From NCBI GenBank assembly GCA_965247505.1, contig OZ252020.1:2542001-2606000 (forward strand): a stretch of 64,000 bases of DNA. Direction: 5' to 3'. Position 1 is the stretch's first letter, and the number at the start of each line of letters is the position of its first letter. The position numbers were made by a program, and so were the translations under genes. A model generated the notes under the pieces. That model made no database searches. It had not been told where the DNA came from and saw only the letters and a program-made list of their open reading frames with translations. Source of the stretch: CAIYRG01 sp965247505 (GTDB lineage: Bacteria > Pseudomonadota > Alphaproteobacteria > Micropepsales > Micropepsaceae). Positions 24,242 to 33,569 of this stretch are shown here, piece by piece.

Positions 24242-25312
24242 CAAGACTTCCAAACAAGCTTATCGCTAAACCGCGGTGAAACTATGTACGCGCCTGTGTA
24301 AAAGCAAGCCACCTGCGCGAAATCGCGCGCTCTTCGGCCCATTGCAGCATAGACTCACCGCCAATGCCGAGGGGGGCCTCGGAAGGTTTGGGGCATGGCG
24401 GAAGATCTCGCAAAAATAGCAGCAAATTTGGAGCGAAGTGGCCAGCCGCTCTGGTTGTGGGAGCCAAAGCGGCGGCGAATCATATGGGCCAATGGCGCGG
24501 GCCGCGAATTCTGGGGCTCGCAGTCACTATTCGATCTCGCCGCTCGCTCTTTTGCCGCTCAAGGCCCGGAAGCCCGCACCATGGCGATGACCGGCTCCAA
24601 TATCGAGACCAGTTTGAGCCTCCCCGGCGGGCGGGTCTCGGCCTTGCTCGATATCGCCGAGATCGAATTGCCCGAATTAGGTGAAGCCCGGCTGGTTCGC
24701 CTCTCGCGCATTCAGCCGGCGCCCGCCAAGCCTTCGGGCGCGCATGCGAGCGATCTTTTTCAAACCGCCCCGATCGGACTTTGTCTTATGGATCCGCAAG
24801 GGCGGCCGCTCGATGAAAATCGTGCTTGGGGCAAGCTTACGGGCGGTCCGCGGCGCGCGCTTGGCGCTTTGGCCGGCGAAGAGGTGGCGGCTCGCTTTCT
24901 TCTTAGTTGCATCACAAATGGCCGTGCGGAATTCAGTATCCAAATTGAATCCAGGCGGCTTCGCCTTTTTGGAAAACGGCTCAAGCAGGCCGACGGTTCG
25001 ATGCCGCTCATCTATGTTCGCGGCGAAGACGTAACGGTGGGACACGCGCTGGGAATGCTGTTGACGCAATTGGCACAAAACGCGTCTGCTGGAGATGAGG
25101 ATTCTGCAATGACTGATCCGGCGCAATTGCCGGCGTCCGGTCAAGTGTTGCCCCTTGCAAAAACAGCGGGTAACGGCGAAGCAAAATCCGATTTTGTCTC
25201 GCTGCTCAGCCATGAAATGCGAAACCCCCTTTATGAGATTATTGGATTTTCCGAGATCATGCAGCAGGGGCATTTCGGCCCCTTAGGCAATGCGCGTTAC
25301 GAGGCCTATTCG

Positions 25313-26762
25313 AGGGGATGTCCCGGTCGATGTTGAAAAGTTGAGGTAGGTGTCGCTCTCCTGGAGCCGTTAGGCTCCGGGTGCTGCAAACCCAAAAGGG
25401 AGAACGACACCATGGGAAATAATATCCGTAGTTCCAGCCGCCCGAAAGCCCTTGCCCCCTCGATTCCTATGCCGCCGCTGGCGGACGCGATGGACGCAGT
25501 CCATCTCAGCGTGGATCGGTTTTGTCTTCTGGCCGGGGTCTAGGCCTTGGCCGAGATGATGGAGGAGGACGCCACGACCGTGTGCGGGGCCCGACATCGC
25601 CGCCATGGGGACCGTCGAGGTTATCGCTGGGGCAGGACACATAGCGAGATCGGCTACCACGGCGGCAAAGTGAAGGTGGCCCGGCCACGGGTTCGTGACC
25701 GGGCGGGCAAAGAGGTGAGCTTGGAGAGTTGGCAGGCGCTACGCGATGCCAACCTGCTACTCGAGTGGGCGCTCAACCTGATGGTGCTGAACGTGTCGAT
25801 CCGCAAGTACCACCGCGCGGTCCGTCTGCCCGAGGGCGACCTGGCGAAAGCGCGTGGCGACGGCACCTCGAAGTCGGCCGTTTCCCGGCGCTTTGTGGCG
25901 CTGTCACGCAAGAAGATGAAGGCCTGGCTCGCCTCGGATCTCTCGGAACTCGACCTGCTAGTCATCCAGATCGACGGTCTGCATGTCGGCGACCATGTCC
26001 TGATGGCGGCGATCGGCGTCGATGGCAACGGCGACAAGCATGTCCTGGCCGTGGTCGAGGGGGCGACGGAGAACACGGTCGTCGTCCAGGCCTTGATCGA
26101 CAATCTCCTCGCCAGGGGGCTCGATCCGACACTGCCGCGGCTGTTCATCGTCGATGGCGCGAAGGCACTCAGCAAAGCGATCCGAAACACCTTCGGTGTG
26201 GCCGCCGCCATCCAGCGCTGCCAGGTCCACAAGGGCCGTAACATCATCGGGCGCCTGCCCCAACATTTGCACGCGAGCGTCAAGAAGGCGCTCCGTCAGG
26301 CCTGGGACCAGGACGACGCAAACAAGGCCGAGCGGCTCTTGCGCAACCTGGTCCGGCGTCTGGAGCATGAGGAACCGGGCGTCTCGGGCAGCATCCTGGA
26401 GGGGCTGGAGGAGATCCTCACCGTCATCCGCCTCGGCCTACCGCACGAACTCCGGCGCTCGCTCGCCTGCACTAACATCGTCGAGAACGCGCTCGGCACG
26501 GTGCGCCAGGTCACCCGCAACGTCAAACGCTGGAGACACGCCGAGATGGCGCTCAGATGGACCGCCGCCGGCCTGCTGGAGGCCCAGAAAACCTTCCGTC
26601 GCCTCAAGGCCTATCGCCAGCTGCCCATCCTCCGAAATGCTCTCCAGGAACACTTGAGAAAGGCTCAGGCCGACAGTGCCATTGAAACCATCATGAAGGC
26701 AGCATAGCATCATCAACCAGCGACGCCTGCCCCACGAATTTCAACAGAGATAGGGACATCGC
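25313..26762. mobile_element. IS256-family insertion sequence in the kinase gene
   Basis: About 1,450 bp. Target duplication CCTATTCG at 25305-25312 and 26763-26770 (8 bp, typical of IS256). The ends are imperfect inverted repeats sharing GATGTCCC and TGTTGAAA (left from 25313, right up to 26762). It carries a transposase frame on the plus strand. The intact duplication indicates an insertion recent enough not to have been scrambled. Confidence 0.9.
25412..26707 (+). pseudogene. IS256-family transposase with an early nonsense codon
   Basis: The frame from ATG 25412 would encode 431 residues, but codon 44 is TAG (25541-25543), in a context RFCLLAGV-stop-ALAEMMEED where a Glu codon would be expected. 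After the stop the frame is open to 26707. DDE features: VIQIDGLHVGDHVLMAA (Asp), LFIVDGAKALSKAI (Asp), VQRCQVHKGRNI-like CQVHK and the C-terminal TNIVENALGTVRQVTRNVKRW (Glu). Re-initiation near 25547 could yield a truncated protein. Confidence 0.87.
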
Positions 26763-27494
26763 CCTATTCGCGCGATATCCGTCTCAGTGCAGAACGTCTT
26801 CTCACCTTGGTGAACGAATTGCTGGACTTGGCGCGCATCGAAGCCGGTCAACTTAAGCTGGAGTCTAATGATGTCGCGCTGGAGCCATTGGTTGAGGAGT
26901 GTGTGCGGCTACTTCAACCCGAGGCGACGAAGTATTCTCTCACCCTCGAGAAAGAAATTTCGACCGAGCTTCCCAATGTCATTGGTGACTTGCGTTCGCT
27001 CCGTCAGGTGCTGATCAATCTAGTTACCAACGCGATTAGATTTACCGGCGAGGGCGGGTGCATAAGCGTGTCAGCCCAGCTGGCCGATGACGGCGCGCTG
27101 ATTGTTTGCGTCGCCGATACCGGCATCGGCATGAGCAACCGCGAAGTGCAACAGGCGTTAGAGCCGTTCGGGCAGATCGAGGGAGCCGCTCAGCATGGAG
27201 ACGAAGGGCCGGGCTTGGGCCTTTGCGTTGCCAAAGCGCTGGCGGAAGCGAACATGGCCGAGTTTCGGATCATGGGCGAGCCGCGCCGCGGCACTCAGGT
27301 TGAATTGCGCTTTCCGCCCGAACGGGTTCAAGAAGTGAAAGAAGGCGGCTCCGACGCCACTGCAGCCACCGGATAGGCTCCGCTTTGGCCTCGCAGCGCC
27401 TTTTGCCGGATTTGTGCTAGATCAAATTATTCGGCTAAATGTCTTGGGATATTGATCCGACGCCCAGCCAAAATGCGGGCGCATTGGAGGCACC

Positions 27495-27602
27495 ATGTTC
27501 CCACTGGATTTTATGGAATCTTACTTGATGCTAGTTTTCATTATTTTCATGACCCTTATTGTCATTGGCGTCGGTACGCTTGCGCGCAAGGGCGGGGAAT
27601 AA
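27495..27602 (+). CDS. Small single-pass membrane protein (35 aa)
   Basis: ATG 27495 preceded by GGAGG at 4-5 nt. The frame encodes MFPLDFMESYLMLVFIIFMT followed by LIVIGVGTLARKGGE and TAA. One hydrophobic helix (about residues 10-28) with a basic C-terminus. Downstream of the kinase gene on the same strand with a gap of about 120 bp. Not recognised. Short but with a convincing ribosome-binding site. Confidence 0.5.
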   Translation: MFPLDFMESYLMLVFIIFMTLIVIGVGTLARKGGE

Positions 27603-27790
27603 TAGGAAACAGAATAATTCGCGATAGCGAAAAATCATTCGCTCAATCGCTGAGGACGGCCCGGCAGTTGGCAGTTGGCAATGGGCTGGGGGCGAATAAG
27701 GGCCGGGAATTTCCCGGTCCTTATTTGTTGTGGGCCTGTGGGTCGGCTTTTTTCGGTCTTCATTTGCGCGTCCCCCCCTTCCGTTCGCCT

Positions 27791-27885
27791 CAGCCCTGCG
27801 GGCTGTTCCGAACACCTGCCCCCTCAAGGGGGGAAGGAAAGTTCGAGTGGTTCCTCCCCCCTTGAGGGGGAGGATGCCCGAAGGG
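27791..27885. repeat. GC-rich inverted repeats (intergenic palindromic element)
   Basis: CAGCCCTGCGGGCTG hairpin (27791-27805), then near-perfect arms of about 20 bp at 27819-27839 and 27851-27870 (CCCCTCAAGGGGGG and its complement), then GATGCCCGAAGGGCA. Such stacked hairpins are common mobile intergenic repeats in alphaproteobacteria. No gene in 27603-27897. Confidence 0.65.
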
Positions 27886-27897
27886 CAGGAGGGGGGT

Positions 27898-28338
27898 CTA
27901 CAAGCCCGTCTCACGGGTCTGCATAATACGCCAGCCGGAGTTTCGTCCCACGGCTTGGGCGGGGACTTCCTCGCCATTGGGAAAACGCATGATTCCGCTT
28001 CCCGGAAACCGTCCTTCATAGGACCAGCCCTCTGCGGTCTCGATTTTGCCTTGGCCCAAAAGTCTCCCCTCGGAAAAATTTCCCGAATCGCGCCCAAGAA
28101 ATTCATCGACCTCATACCAGGTGAGAACGCCTTCGCCTTCGATAAGACCGTTCACGCAGGCCCCACTCCAGACGATGGTCTCATTTGGAACCGGCGAGGG
28201 ATTGGCGGCAAGACAGCCCGTGGCTTTATCCGCGATCCAATAGGGATCCTCGGCGGAAAGAGCGTCTTGTGCGTAGGCATTGGATGCAATGCCGGCACAA
28301 AGAATCGCTGCGATCATTAATGAGTTGCGACAAATCAT
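27898..28338 (-). CDS. Exported MORN-like repeat protein (146 aa)
   Basis: Signal peptide MICRNSLMIAAILCAGIASN, cleavage after AYAQ. The mature part contains degenerate MORN-like repeats (GEGVLTWYEV, EGRLLGQGKIETAEGWSYEGRF, GIMRFPNG) and two cysteines (near 42 and 60) that could form a disulfide. MORN proteins often bind membranes or act as scaffolds. No partner identified. It ends just before the palindromic repeats. Confidence 0.6.
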   Translation of the reverse strand: MICRNSLMIAAILCAGIASNAYAQDALSAEDPYWIADKATGCLAANPSPVPNETIVWSGACVNGLIEGEGVLTWYEVDEFLGRDSGNFSEGRLLGQGKIETAEGWSYEGRFPGSGIMRFPNGEEVPAQAVGRNSGWRIMQTRETGL

Positions 28339-28355
28339 TTGCGCTCAATAGCATA

Positions 28356-28748
28356 TTATCGCTCGCCTGGCCTTAGCCAAATCCAAAACCAGATAGTGAG
28401 GCCCAGGCCTAGGAGATAAAGCGGGGCAAAAATCGCTAGCGGGATCGGCCAGTATACGGCAGCAGAAATAAACGCATCGATCCAGAAGGGCTCGCGCGGC
28501 GCAGCACTTGCGCGCTCAAAGGCGCTCGTAATTGCCGTCAGAAAACAATATTGGCCCAAAGCTGCCTGCACTGCGACCAGCGCCATGGAAATAACATGCA
28601 GCGCCCGCCACCAAAAGACGCGCACAAAACGCCAGGCAAAGATTTTTCCAAGCGGGATGAAGATGAGCCCGCCAATATTGAACACGACCACAGCAAAGTG
28701 AAGATAAAGCGTCAGCCGCGCGAGCATCAATGCGAGATCTGGATCCAT
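28356..28748 (-). CDS. DUF2784 membrane protein (130 aa)
   Basis: About four transmembrane helices with the DUF2784 pattern: an N-terminal helix with HFAVVVFNIGGLIFIPLGKI, then WWRALHVISMALVAVQAALGQYCFLT, a P-FW-x-D loop and two C-terminal helices ending WFWIWLRPGER. Function of the family unknown. Its stop lies 17 bp upstream of the start of the MORN-like gene on the same strand, so the two may be cotranscribed. Confidence 0.75.
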   Translation of the reverse strand: MDPDLALMLARLTLYLHFAVVVFNIGGLIFIPLGKIFAWRFVRVFWWRALHVISMALVAVQAALGQYCFLTAITSAFERASAAPREPFWIDAFISAAVYWPIPLAIFAPLYLLGLGLTIWFWIWLRPGER

Positions 28749-28765
28749 TCGCGTTCACCGTTCTT

Positions 28766-28820
28766 TGTCATTCCCGGCCCAGCCACTCAGCACGCCTGAG
28801 TGGCTGGGCCGGGAATGACA
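28766..28820. repeat. Perfect 25-bp hairpin with 5-nt loop
   Basis: Arms 28766-28790 and 28796-28820 are exact reverse complements (TGTCATTCCCGGCCCAGCCA then CTCAG). Loop CACGC. No run of T follows on either strand. It probably belongs to a repetitive extragenic palindrome family or acts as a transcript-end structure between divergent genes. Confidence 0.75.
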
Positions 28821-29024
28821 GAGTATTTGTTGCGTCGCTATCGTGCTCCCAGGTTGTCGTTAGCGAAGCTATCCTTCTGTTTCGGCGGCCCAATCGACCG
28901 GCCATCCAGGGAGTGTCGGGCTCTACAAGCTTCACGGAATGTATGTGCCATGCCATCTAAATCCACCGACAATCCATGGACATCATTTTAGGTCCGTTCC
29001 TCACTCAACAAGAAGAAGAAGAAA

Positions 29025-30413
29025 ATGAACAGCTTCTCTGATGCCGCCGTAGTATTGGTTTTAGTTGCGGTGGGGTGGATTTGCCTCTCCATCCTCTTTC
29101 GTTCCGTTGTCCCCACCAACACGGTCCACATTGTGCAGTCGCGCAAGAAGACCACGTCCTATGGCACCGGCCGGTCCGGCAGCAATGTCTACTATGCTTG
29201 GCCACGGTGGCTTCCGATTATCGGTGTCACTGTGATCAGGCTTCCGGTCTCAAACTTCGATTTGTCGCTCCTGGAATACGAAGCCTACGACTTGGACCGG
29301 GTTCCTTTTATGGTCGATGTCGTGGCGTTCTTCAGTATCGAGAAAACGGGCATCGCCGCACAACGCGTCGAAAGCATAGAAGAGCTCGAATCCCAACTCA
29401 CGCAAATCGTGCAGGGCGCGGTTCGTAAAGTTCTCGCTTCTGCGATAATCGACAAGATCATGCTCGAGCGTGCACAATTCAGGCAAGCATTTACTGACGA
29501 AGTATCCGCACAACTAGAAGAATGGGGCGTGGAGCCCGTCAAATCCATGGAACTCATGGACATCCGCGACGGTCACGGCAGTCAGGTCATCTCCAATATC
29601 ATGGCGAAGAAAATGTCGCACATCGAGATGGAGAGCCGTTCGGAAGTCGCCAACAATATGAAGACGGCTGAAACAGCGGAAATCGAAGCCAAACAGATTG
29701 TTGATGTTCGTCGACAAGAAGCCGAACAAGTCGTCGGCGAGCGCACGGCCGAGAAAGAAAAGGCCGTCGGAATTGCTGAGCAACAATCGCGTCAGGAAGT
29801 ACTGACTCAGGAAAAAGAAACTCGGACGCGTGATATGCTTGTTACGCGTGTGGAGCAGGTCAATCAGGCGGAAATCACCAGAGACGAACAAGTGGTTGTC
29901 GCAGAACAAGACCGGAAGACTCGGGTCATCGTCGCCGAAGGGATGCTCGAAGCTAAGCGGCGCGAAGCAGAAGGTATCGAGGTTGAAGGATCGGCTCTAG
30001 CGACCGCTGAAAAACTCATGCAGCTTGCTCCGGTGGAAGCGCAAATCGTGCTTGCCAAAGAAATCGGTCAAAATCCGCGCTACCAAAACTATCTCGCCAT
30101 TATCGAAGCCGTCAAAGCGCACATCATCGTGGGCAGCAAGCAAGCGGACGCTCTGACTGCAGCCGAGATAAAGGTCATCGCCAATACGGGCTCGCCCTCC
30201 GAAGGGGTAAGCGACGTGATGGACCTACTCTCCACCGAGGGCGGTACTAAAATGGCGGGTATGGTTGAGGCATTTGCTCAGACCCCGATGGGAAAGATGG
30301 TTTTTTCTAAAATCGGTATTGCAGAGGACACTCCGGAGGACACTCCGGAGTCGGCTCCGACGGGCGTGTACACCGTGAAGATGTCTGACAAAGATTTCCA
30401 GTCGTCTGAATAA
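29025..30413 (+). CDS. Flotillin-like SPFH (band 7) membrane protein
   Basis: 462 residues. A single N-terminal transmembrane helix (about 7-26) is followed by an SPFH domain (about 30-195, with VDVVAFFSIEKTGIAAQRV) and a long coiled-coil region rich in E, A, Q, R (about 200-330), as in flotillins. The C-terminus has a short repeat EDTPEDTPE encoded by a 12-bp duplication. Flotillins organise membrane microdomains and form oligomeric rings. No NfeD partner gene is adjacent. The gap 28749-29024 before it carries the 25-bp hairpin. Confidence 0.8.
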   Translation: MNSFSDAAVVLVLVAVGWICLSILFRSVVPTNTVHIVQSRKKTTSYGTGRSGSNVYYAWPRWLPIIGVTVIRLPVSNFDLSLLEYEAYDLDRVPFMVDVVAFFSIEKTGIAAQRVESIEELESQLTQIVQGAVRKVLASAIIDKIMLERAQFRQAFTDEVSAQLEEWGVEPVKSMELMDIRDGHGSQVISNIMAKKMSHIEMESRSEVANNMKTAETAEIEAKQIVDVRRQEAEQVVGERTAEKEKAVGIAEQQSRQEVLTQEKETRTRDMLVTRVEQVNQAEITRDEQVVVAEQDRKTRVIVAEGMLEAKRREAEGIEVEGSALATAEKLMQLAPVEAQIVLAKEIGQNPRYQNYLAIIEAVKAHIIVGSKQADALTAAEIKVIANTGSPSEGVSDVMDLLSTEGGTKMAGMVEAFAQTPMGKMVFSKIGIAEDTPEDTPESAPTGVYTVKMSDKDFQSSE

Positions 30414-30559
30414 TTCTCAAAAACTTTCGAGAAATTGTCAAGATATTGAATTGCGCACCGCATGTTTAAACCCGCGGCGGGCCGGAAGCTGTCAGTTCAT
30501 TACTGTCTTAGCACAACCCGTGCCCTCCGTTTTTGATCAGACCTAACCAAGGAGCGCGG

Positions 30560-30847
30560 TCACGTACATACAATCTCCTGTCTTAGAAATCCTCCATCCG
30601 GTTGCCTCGTAAAGAGTTCATATATTCCATTGCAAGTCTCGTCCGACCCCATATTGTAACAAATTAGATAATCACCATTAGAATTTACAAACCAATCTGA
30701 GGATTCCGAAATCGGAGCGATTTCATGATTGGATTTCGGCTCAACGCGCACCCAAATAGGTGAAGCCAAATCAAACTCACATGAACTAGATCCAGCTGCC
30801 GCACACCCTGCAGCAACAAAACAGACAATGATAATTAAGCTCCTCAT
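30560..30847 (-). CDS. Small predicted lipoprotein (95 aa)
   Basis: ATG 30847 overlaps the TGA of the upstream frame (ATGA), suggesting coupling. The N-terminus MRSLIIIVCFVAAGCAAAGS has a lipobox AAGC at about residue 15. The mature part has several cysteines (CEFD, ICYN, TCNG, EIVCT) likely to form disulfides. No family recognised. Confidence 0.5.
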   Translation of the reverse strand: MRSLIIIVCFVAAGCAAAGSSSCEFDLASPIWVRVEPKSNHEIAPISESSDWFVNSNGDYLICYNMGSDETCNGIYELFTRQPDGGFLRQEIVCT

Positions 30848-31059
30848 GGCGTCCAATCCGCACCTATAGTGGGGCAGCTCCAGCTAGTTGCGGTCGAATT
30901 CCCACAACTCTGAGTTCGGCGTCCGAATAATCCTGGACCGCGAGGTCCGTACCGATGATTCCCATGACTATCGAACACGTAAACATCTTTGCAGTTAACA
31001 TGATTATCTCCCAAATTGAGATGGGAGTCTTTATCGTGATCCAATAAGCAGGGGTCCAT
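30844..31059 (-). CDS. Hypothetical small protein, start uncertain
   Basis: 71 codons from an internal ATG, ending in TGA that overlaps the start of the next lipoprotein gene. Composition (DHDKDSHLNLGDNHVNCKDV, then YGPRGPGLFGRRTQSCGNST) with Cys, Gly and Asp looks like a folded secreted fragment, but there is no signal peptide, so the true start may lie upstream or the gene may be a remnant. Confidence 0.3.
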   Translation of the reverse strand: MDPCLLDHDKDSHLNLGDNHVNCKDVYVFDSHGNHRYGPRGPGLFGRRTQSCGNSTATSWSCPTIGADWTP

Positions 31060-31117
31060 CTTTCTGAAACCGGCGCTGGTCGAGAATTCTCGCCACGCGT
31101 CGCGTGCGTTAAATGGC

Positions 31118-31737
31118 TCACTCCCTTGGTCTCTGCGCTACCAAATCGATCAGCGCCGATAATCCGCTATGACGTTTGCCCTCGTTGATCTCGCAATCAT
31201 ATTCGGCGATGTCGATAATTTCCCAATCGGAGAAACGCTCTTCTAAAAGCTCTCTTGTGGTGAGCTGTTCCAAGATTTCGGGTCCGCCGGTTTTATATTC
31301 CATCTGTTTGGGGCCATAGCCTTCCATCAAGATAAGCCCGCCCGGCTTCACAGCGCGTTTCATGTCTGAAAATAATTGTCGGCGCTCATCGGGCGTGGCG
31401 AATTGAATGAAGATGGCGACAATCGCGTCGTAGCGGCTTGTAGGCCAATCCCAACTAAGAACATCGGCTTTCTCGATTTGCATGGCCACATTGCGCGCTT
31501 CGGCGAGGCGTCTCGCCTTGGCGATGGCATTGTCGGAAAAATCGACGGAATGAACCTTCATGCCTTTTTCGGCGAGATAGACGCCGTTGCGTCCCTCGCC
31601 ATCGGCAAGCGCGAGCACTGCGCTTGCCGGCTTGAGGCGCCGCGTTTCGGCCCTCAAAAACCGTTGGGCGCGGTTCCGAAAAGGTAATCGCGAATGGCGT
31701 AGCGCGTGTTCCAGCGCTCATAATCAGCCTTGCTCAT
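31118..31737 (-). pseudogene. SAM-dependent methyltransferase with a single-base frameshift
   Basis: ATG 31737 gives MSKADYERWNTRYAIRDYLF then GTAPNGF and a stop. After shifting one frame near 31659-31665 the sequence continues LRAETRRLKPASAVLALADG (motif I), then EGRNGVYLAEKG, VDFSDNAIAKA (motif II), DAIVAIFIQF and ending VAQRPRE, a class I methyltransferase of about 206 residues like tellurite-resistance/TehB-type enzymes. Expected AACGCGTTTTTGAGG reads AACGGTTTTTGAGG, so one base appears missing. The remaining 179-codon frame begins at an internal ATG. Either a recent pseudogene or a sequencing error in the homopolymer context. Confidence 0.75.
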
Positions 31738-31802
31738 AGGCGTGCCCCCCAGGGCAACTGGTCAAGCTAGTAGACCCAGTATGACAAGCGGACGCCGCTA
31801 GG

Positions 31803-31836
31803 CAAAAGAAAAAGGGCCGGAATTTCTTCCGGCCCT
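31803..31836 (-). terminator. Rho-independent terminator after groEL
   Basis: Read on the minus strand: stem AGGGCCGGAA / TTCCGGCCCT with a 4-nt loop (31813-31836), followed by a T-rich tract TTTTTCTTTT. It lies 27 bp beyond the groEL stop. Confidence 0.85.
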
Positions 31837-31862
31837 CATCAACTTTAGCGCTAAAGGCTGGA

Positions 31863-33521
31863 TTAGAAGCCCATGCCGCCCATATCGCCCATGCCGCCCA
31901 TGCCGCCGCCGCCATGGTCGCCGCCGCCAGCCGAAGCCTTCTGCGGACGCTCGGCAACCATTGCTTCGGTGGTGATGAGAATCCCGGCAACGGAGGCCGC
32001 ATCTTGCAATGCGGTGCGCACGACTTTGGTCGGATCGATAATGCCTGCCTCGATCATGTCGACATATTCTTCGTCTTGCGCGTCGAAGCCGTAGGTTGCA
32101 GATTTTTGCTCCAAAAGCTTGCCGACGATGATAGAGGCTTCCACGCCCGCGTTCTCGACGATCTGACGAAGGGGTGATTGGATTGCCCTGCGCACGATCG
32201 CGATGCCCGCATCCTGATCGTCGTTATCGCCTTCCAGTTTCTTCAGCGCCTTGGTGGCATAGAGAAGCGCCGTGCCGCCGCCGGAAACCACGCCTTCCTC
32301 GACCGCGGCCTTGGTGGCGTTGAGCGCGTCATCGACGCGGTCCTTACGCTCCTTGACCTCGATCTCGGTCGCGCCTCCGACGCGGATAACCGCAACACCG
32401 CCCGCGAGCTTCGCCAGGCGTTCTTGCAGCTTTTCGCGATCGTAATCGGACGTCGTTTCCTCGATCTGCTTTTTGATCTGGCCGACGCGGGCCTGGATGC
32501 TGCCCTTCTTGCCGGCCCCGTCGATGATGGTGGTGTCGTCCTTGGTGATCTGCACCCGCTTAGCCGTACCCAACATGTCAATCGTGACATTTTCGAGCTT
32601 GATGCCGAGATCTTCGGATACAACTTGGCCGCCGGTGACGATTGCAATGTCTTCCAGCATCGCTTTGCGGCGATCGCCGAAGCCCGGCGCCTTCACGGCT
32701 GAGACCTTGAGGCCGCCGCGCAGCTTATTGACGACGAGAGTCGCTAAGGCCTCGCCTTCCACTTCCTCGGAAATGATCAGGATGGGACGGCTCGACTGTA
32801 CGACCGTTTCAAGGATCGGGAGCATGGGCTGGAGGGTGGAGAGCTTTTTCTCGAAAATGAGAATATGCGGCTCTTCCAGTTCGCAGATCATTTTGTCGGG
32901 ATTGGTGACGAAGTAAGGGGAGATGTAACCGCGGTCGAACTGCATGCCTTCGACCACATCCAATTCGGTCTCAAGGCTCTTGGCTTCCTCGACGGTAATG
33001 ACGCCTTCATTGCCGACTTTGGCCACGGCCTCGGCGATCATGTTGCCGACAGTGGCATCGCCATTGGCCGAGATCGTGCCGACTTGGGCGATCTCTTCAT
33101 TGTCTTTGACCTTCTTCGAGCGCTTTTTGAGGTCGGCGACAACAGTTGCCACCGCTTTCTCGACGCCGCGCCTCAGATCCATCGGGTTCATGCCCGCGGC
33201 TACAGCCTTGGCGCCTTCGCGCACGATGGCTTGAGCCAGGATCGTCGCTGTCGTGGTGCCGTCGCCCGCAGTGTCGTTGGTCTTCTGCGCCACTTCGCGC
33301 ACCATTTGCGCGCCCATGTTTTCGAATTTGTCACTAAGCTCGATTTCCTTCGCCACCGTCACGCCGTCTTTGGTCGTGCGCGGGGCGCCGAAGCTTTTCT
33401 CGATGACGACATTGCGGCCCTTAGGTCCCAATGTCACTTTGACCGCATCGGCAAGAATATCGACGCCGCTAAGGAGTTTCTCCCGCGCGTCCGAGCCGAA
33501 TTTGACGTCTTTTGCTGCCAT
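31863..33521 (-). CDS. groL: Chaperonin GroEL (60 kDa)
   Basis: 552 residues, normal length. N-terminus MAAKDVKFGSDAREKLLSGV, the ATP-binding GDGTTTATILAQ region and the C-terminal glycine-methionine tail (GGMGGMGDMGGMGF). Forms the 14-subunit cytoplasmic folding chamber with GroES. It lies 48 bp downstream of groES on the same strand, with CIRCE upstream of groES and a terminator behind. Confidence 0.98.
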   Translation of the reverse strand: MAAKDVKFGSDAREKLLSGVDILADAVKVTLGPKGRNVVIEKSFGAPRTTKDGVTVAKEIELSDKFENMGAQMVREVAQKTNDTAGDGTTTATILAQAIVREGAKAVAAGMNPMDLRRGVEKAVATVVADLKKRSKKVKDNEEIAQVGTISANGDATVGNMIAEAVAKVGNEGVITVEEAKSLETELDVVEGMQFDRGYISPYFVTNPDKMICELEEPHILIFEKKLSTLQPMLPILETVVQSSRPILIISEEVEGEALATLVVNKLRGGLKVSAVKAPGFGDRRKAMLEDIAIVTGGQVVSEDLGIKLENVTIDMLGTAKRVQITKDDTTIIDGAGKKGSIQARVGQIKKQIEETTSDYDREKLQERLAKLAGGVAVIRVGGATEIEVKERKDRVDDALNATKAAVEEGVVSGGGTALLYATKALKKLEGDNDDQDAGIAIVRRAIQSPLRQIVENAGVEASIIVGKLLEQKSATYGFDAQDEEYVDMIEAGIIDPTKVVRTALQDAASVAGILITTEAMVAERPQKASAGGGDHGGGGMGGMGDMGGMGF

Positions 33522-33569
33522 TTTCTTAATTCTCCTAAAAATTCTTTGTACAGAAAATCTGTAGACTGA

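Larger units (their letters stand above)
24395..27376 (+). pseudogene. PAS-type sensor histidine kinase gene split by an IS256-type element
   Basis: The first 306 codons (24395-25312) and the rest (26771-27376) are separated by the element plus an 8-bp target duplication. Excising both restores one frame, ...RYEAYSRDIRLSAERLLT..., coding for 507 residues. Domains: PAS-like (about 15-105 and 120-215), HisKA with SHEMRNPLYEIIGFSEIM (His273), and a HATPase with N box INLVTNAIRF, G1 DTGIGM and G2 GPGLGLCVAK. No transmembrane helix, so it was a cytosolic kinase. In this copy the H box and the ATPase are on separate fragments, so kinase activity is probably lost. No response regulator gene is adjacent. 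Confidence 0.9.

Noticed and set aside
11916..25543. Stop-codon reassignment or programmed readthrough to explain the in-frame TAA and TAG in the two transposases
   Set aside because: Many ordinary genes in the window end with TAA, TAG or TGA at conserved C-termini, and the two transposases use different stop codons, so decay is simpler.
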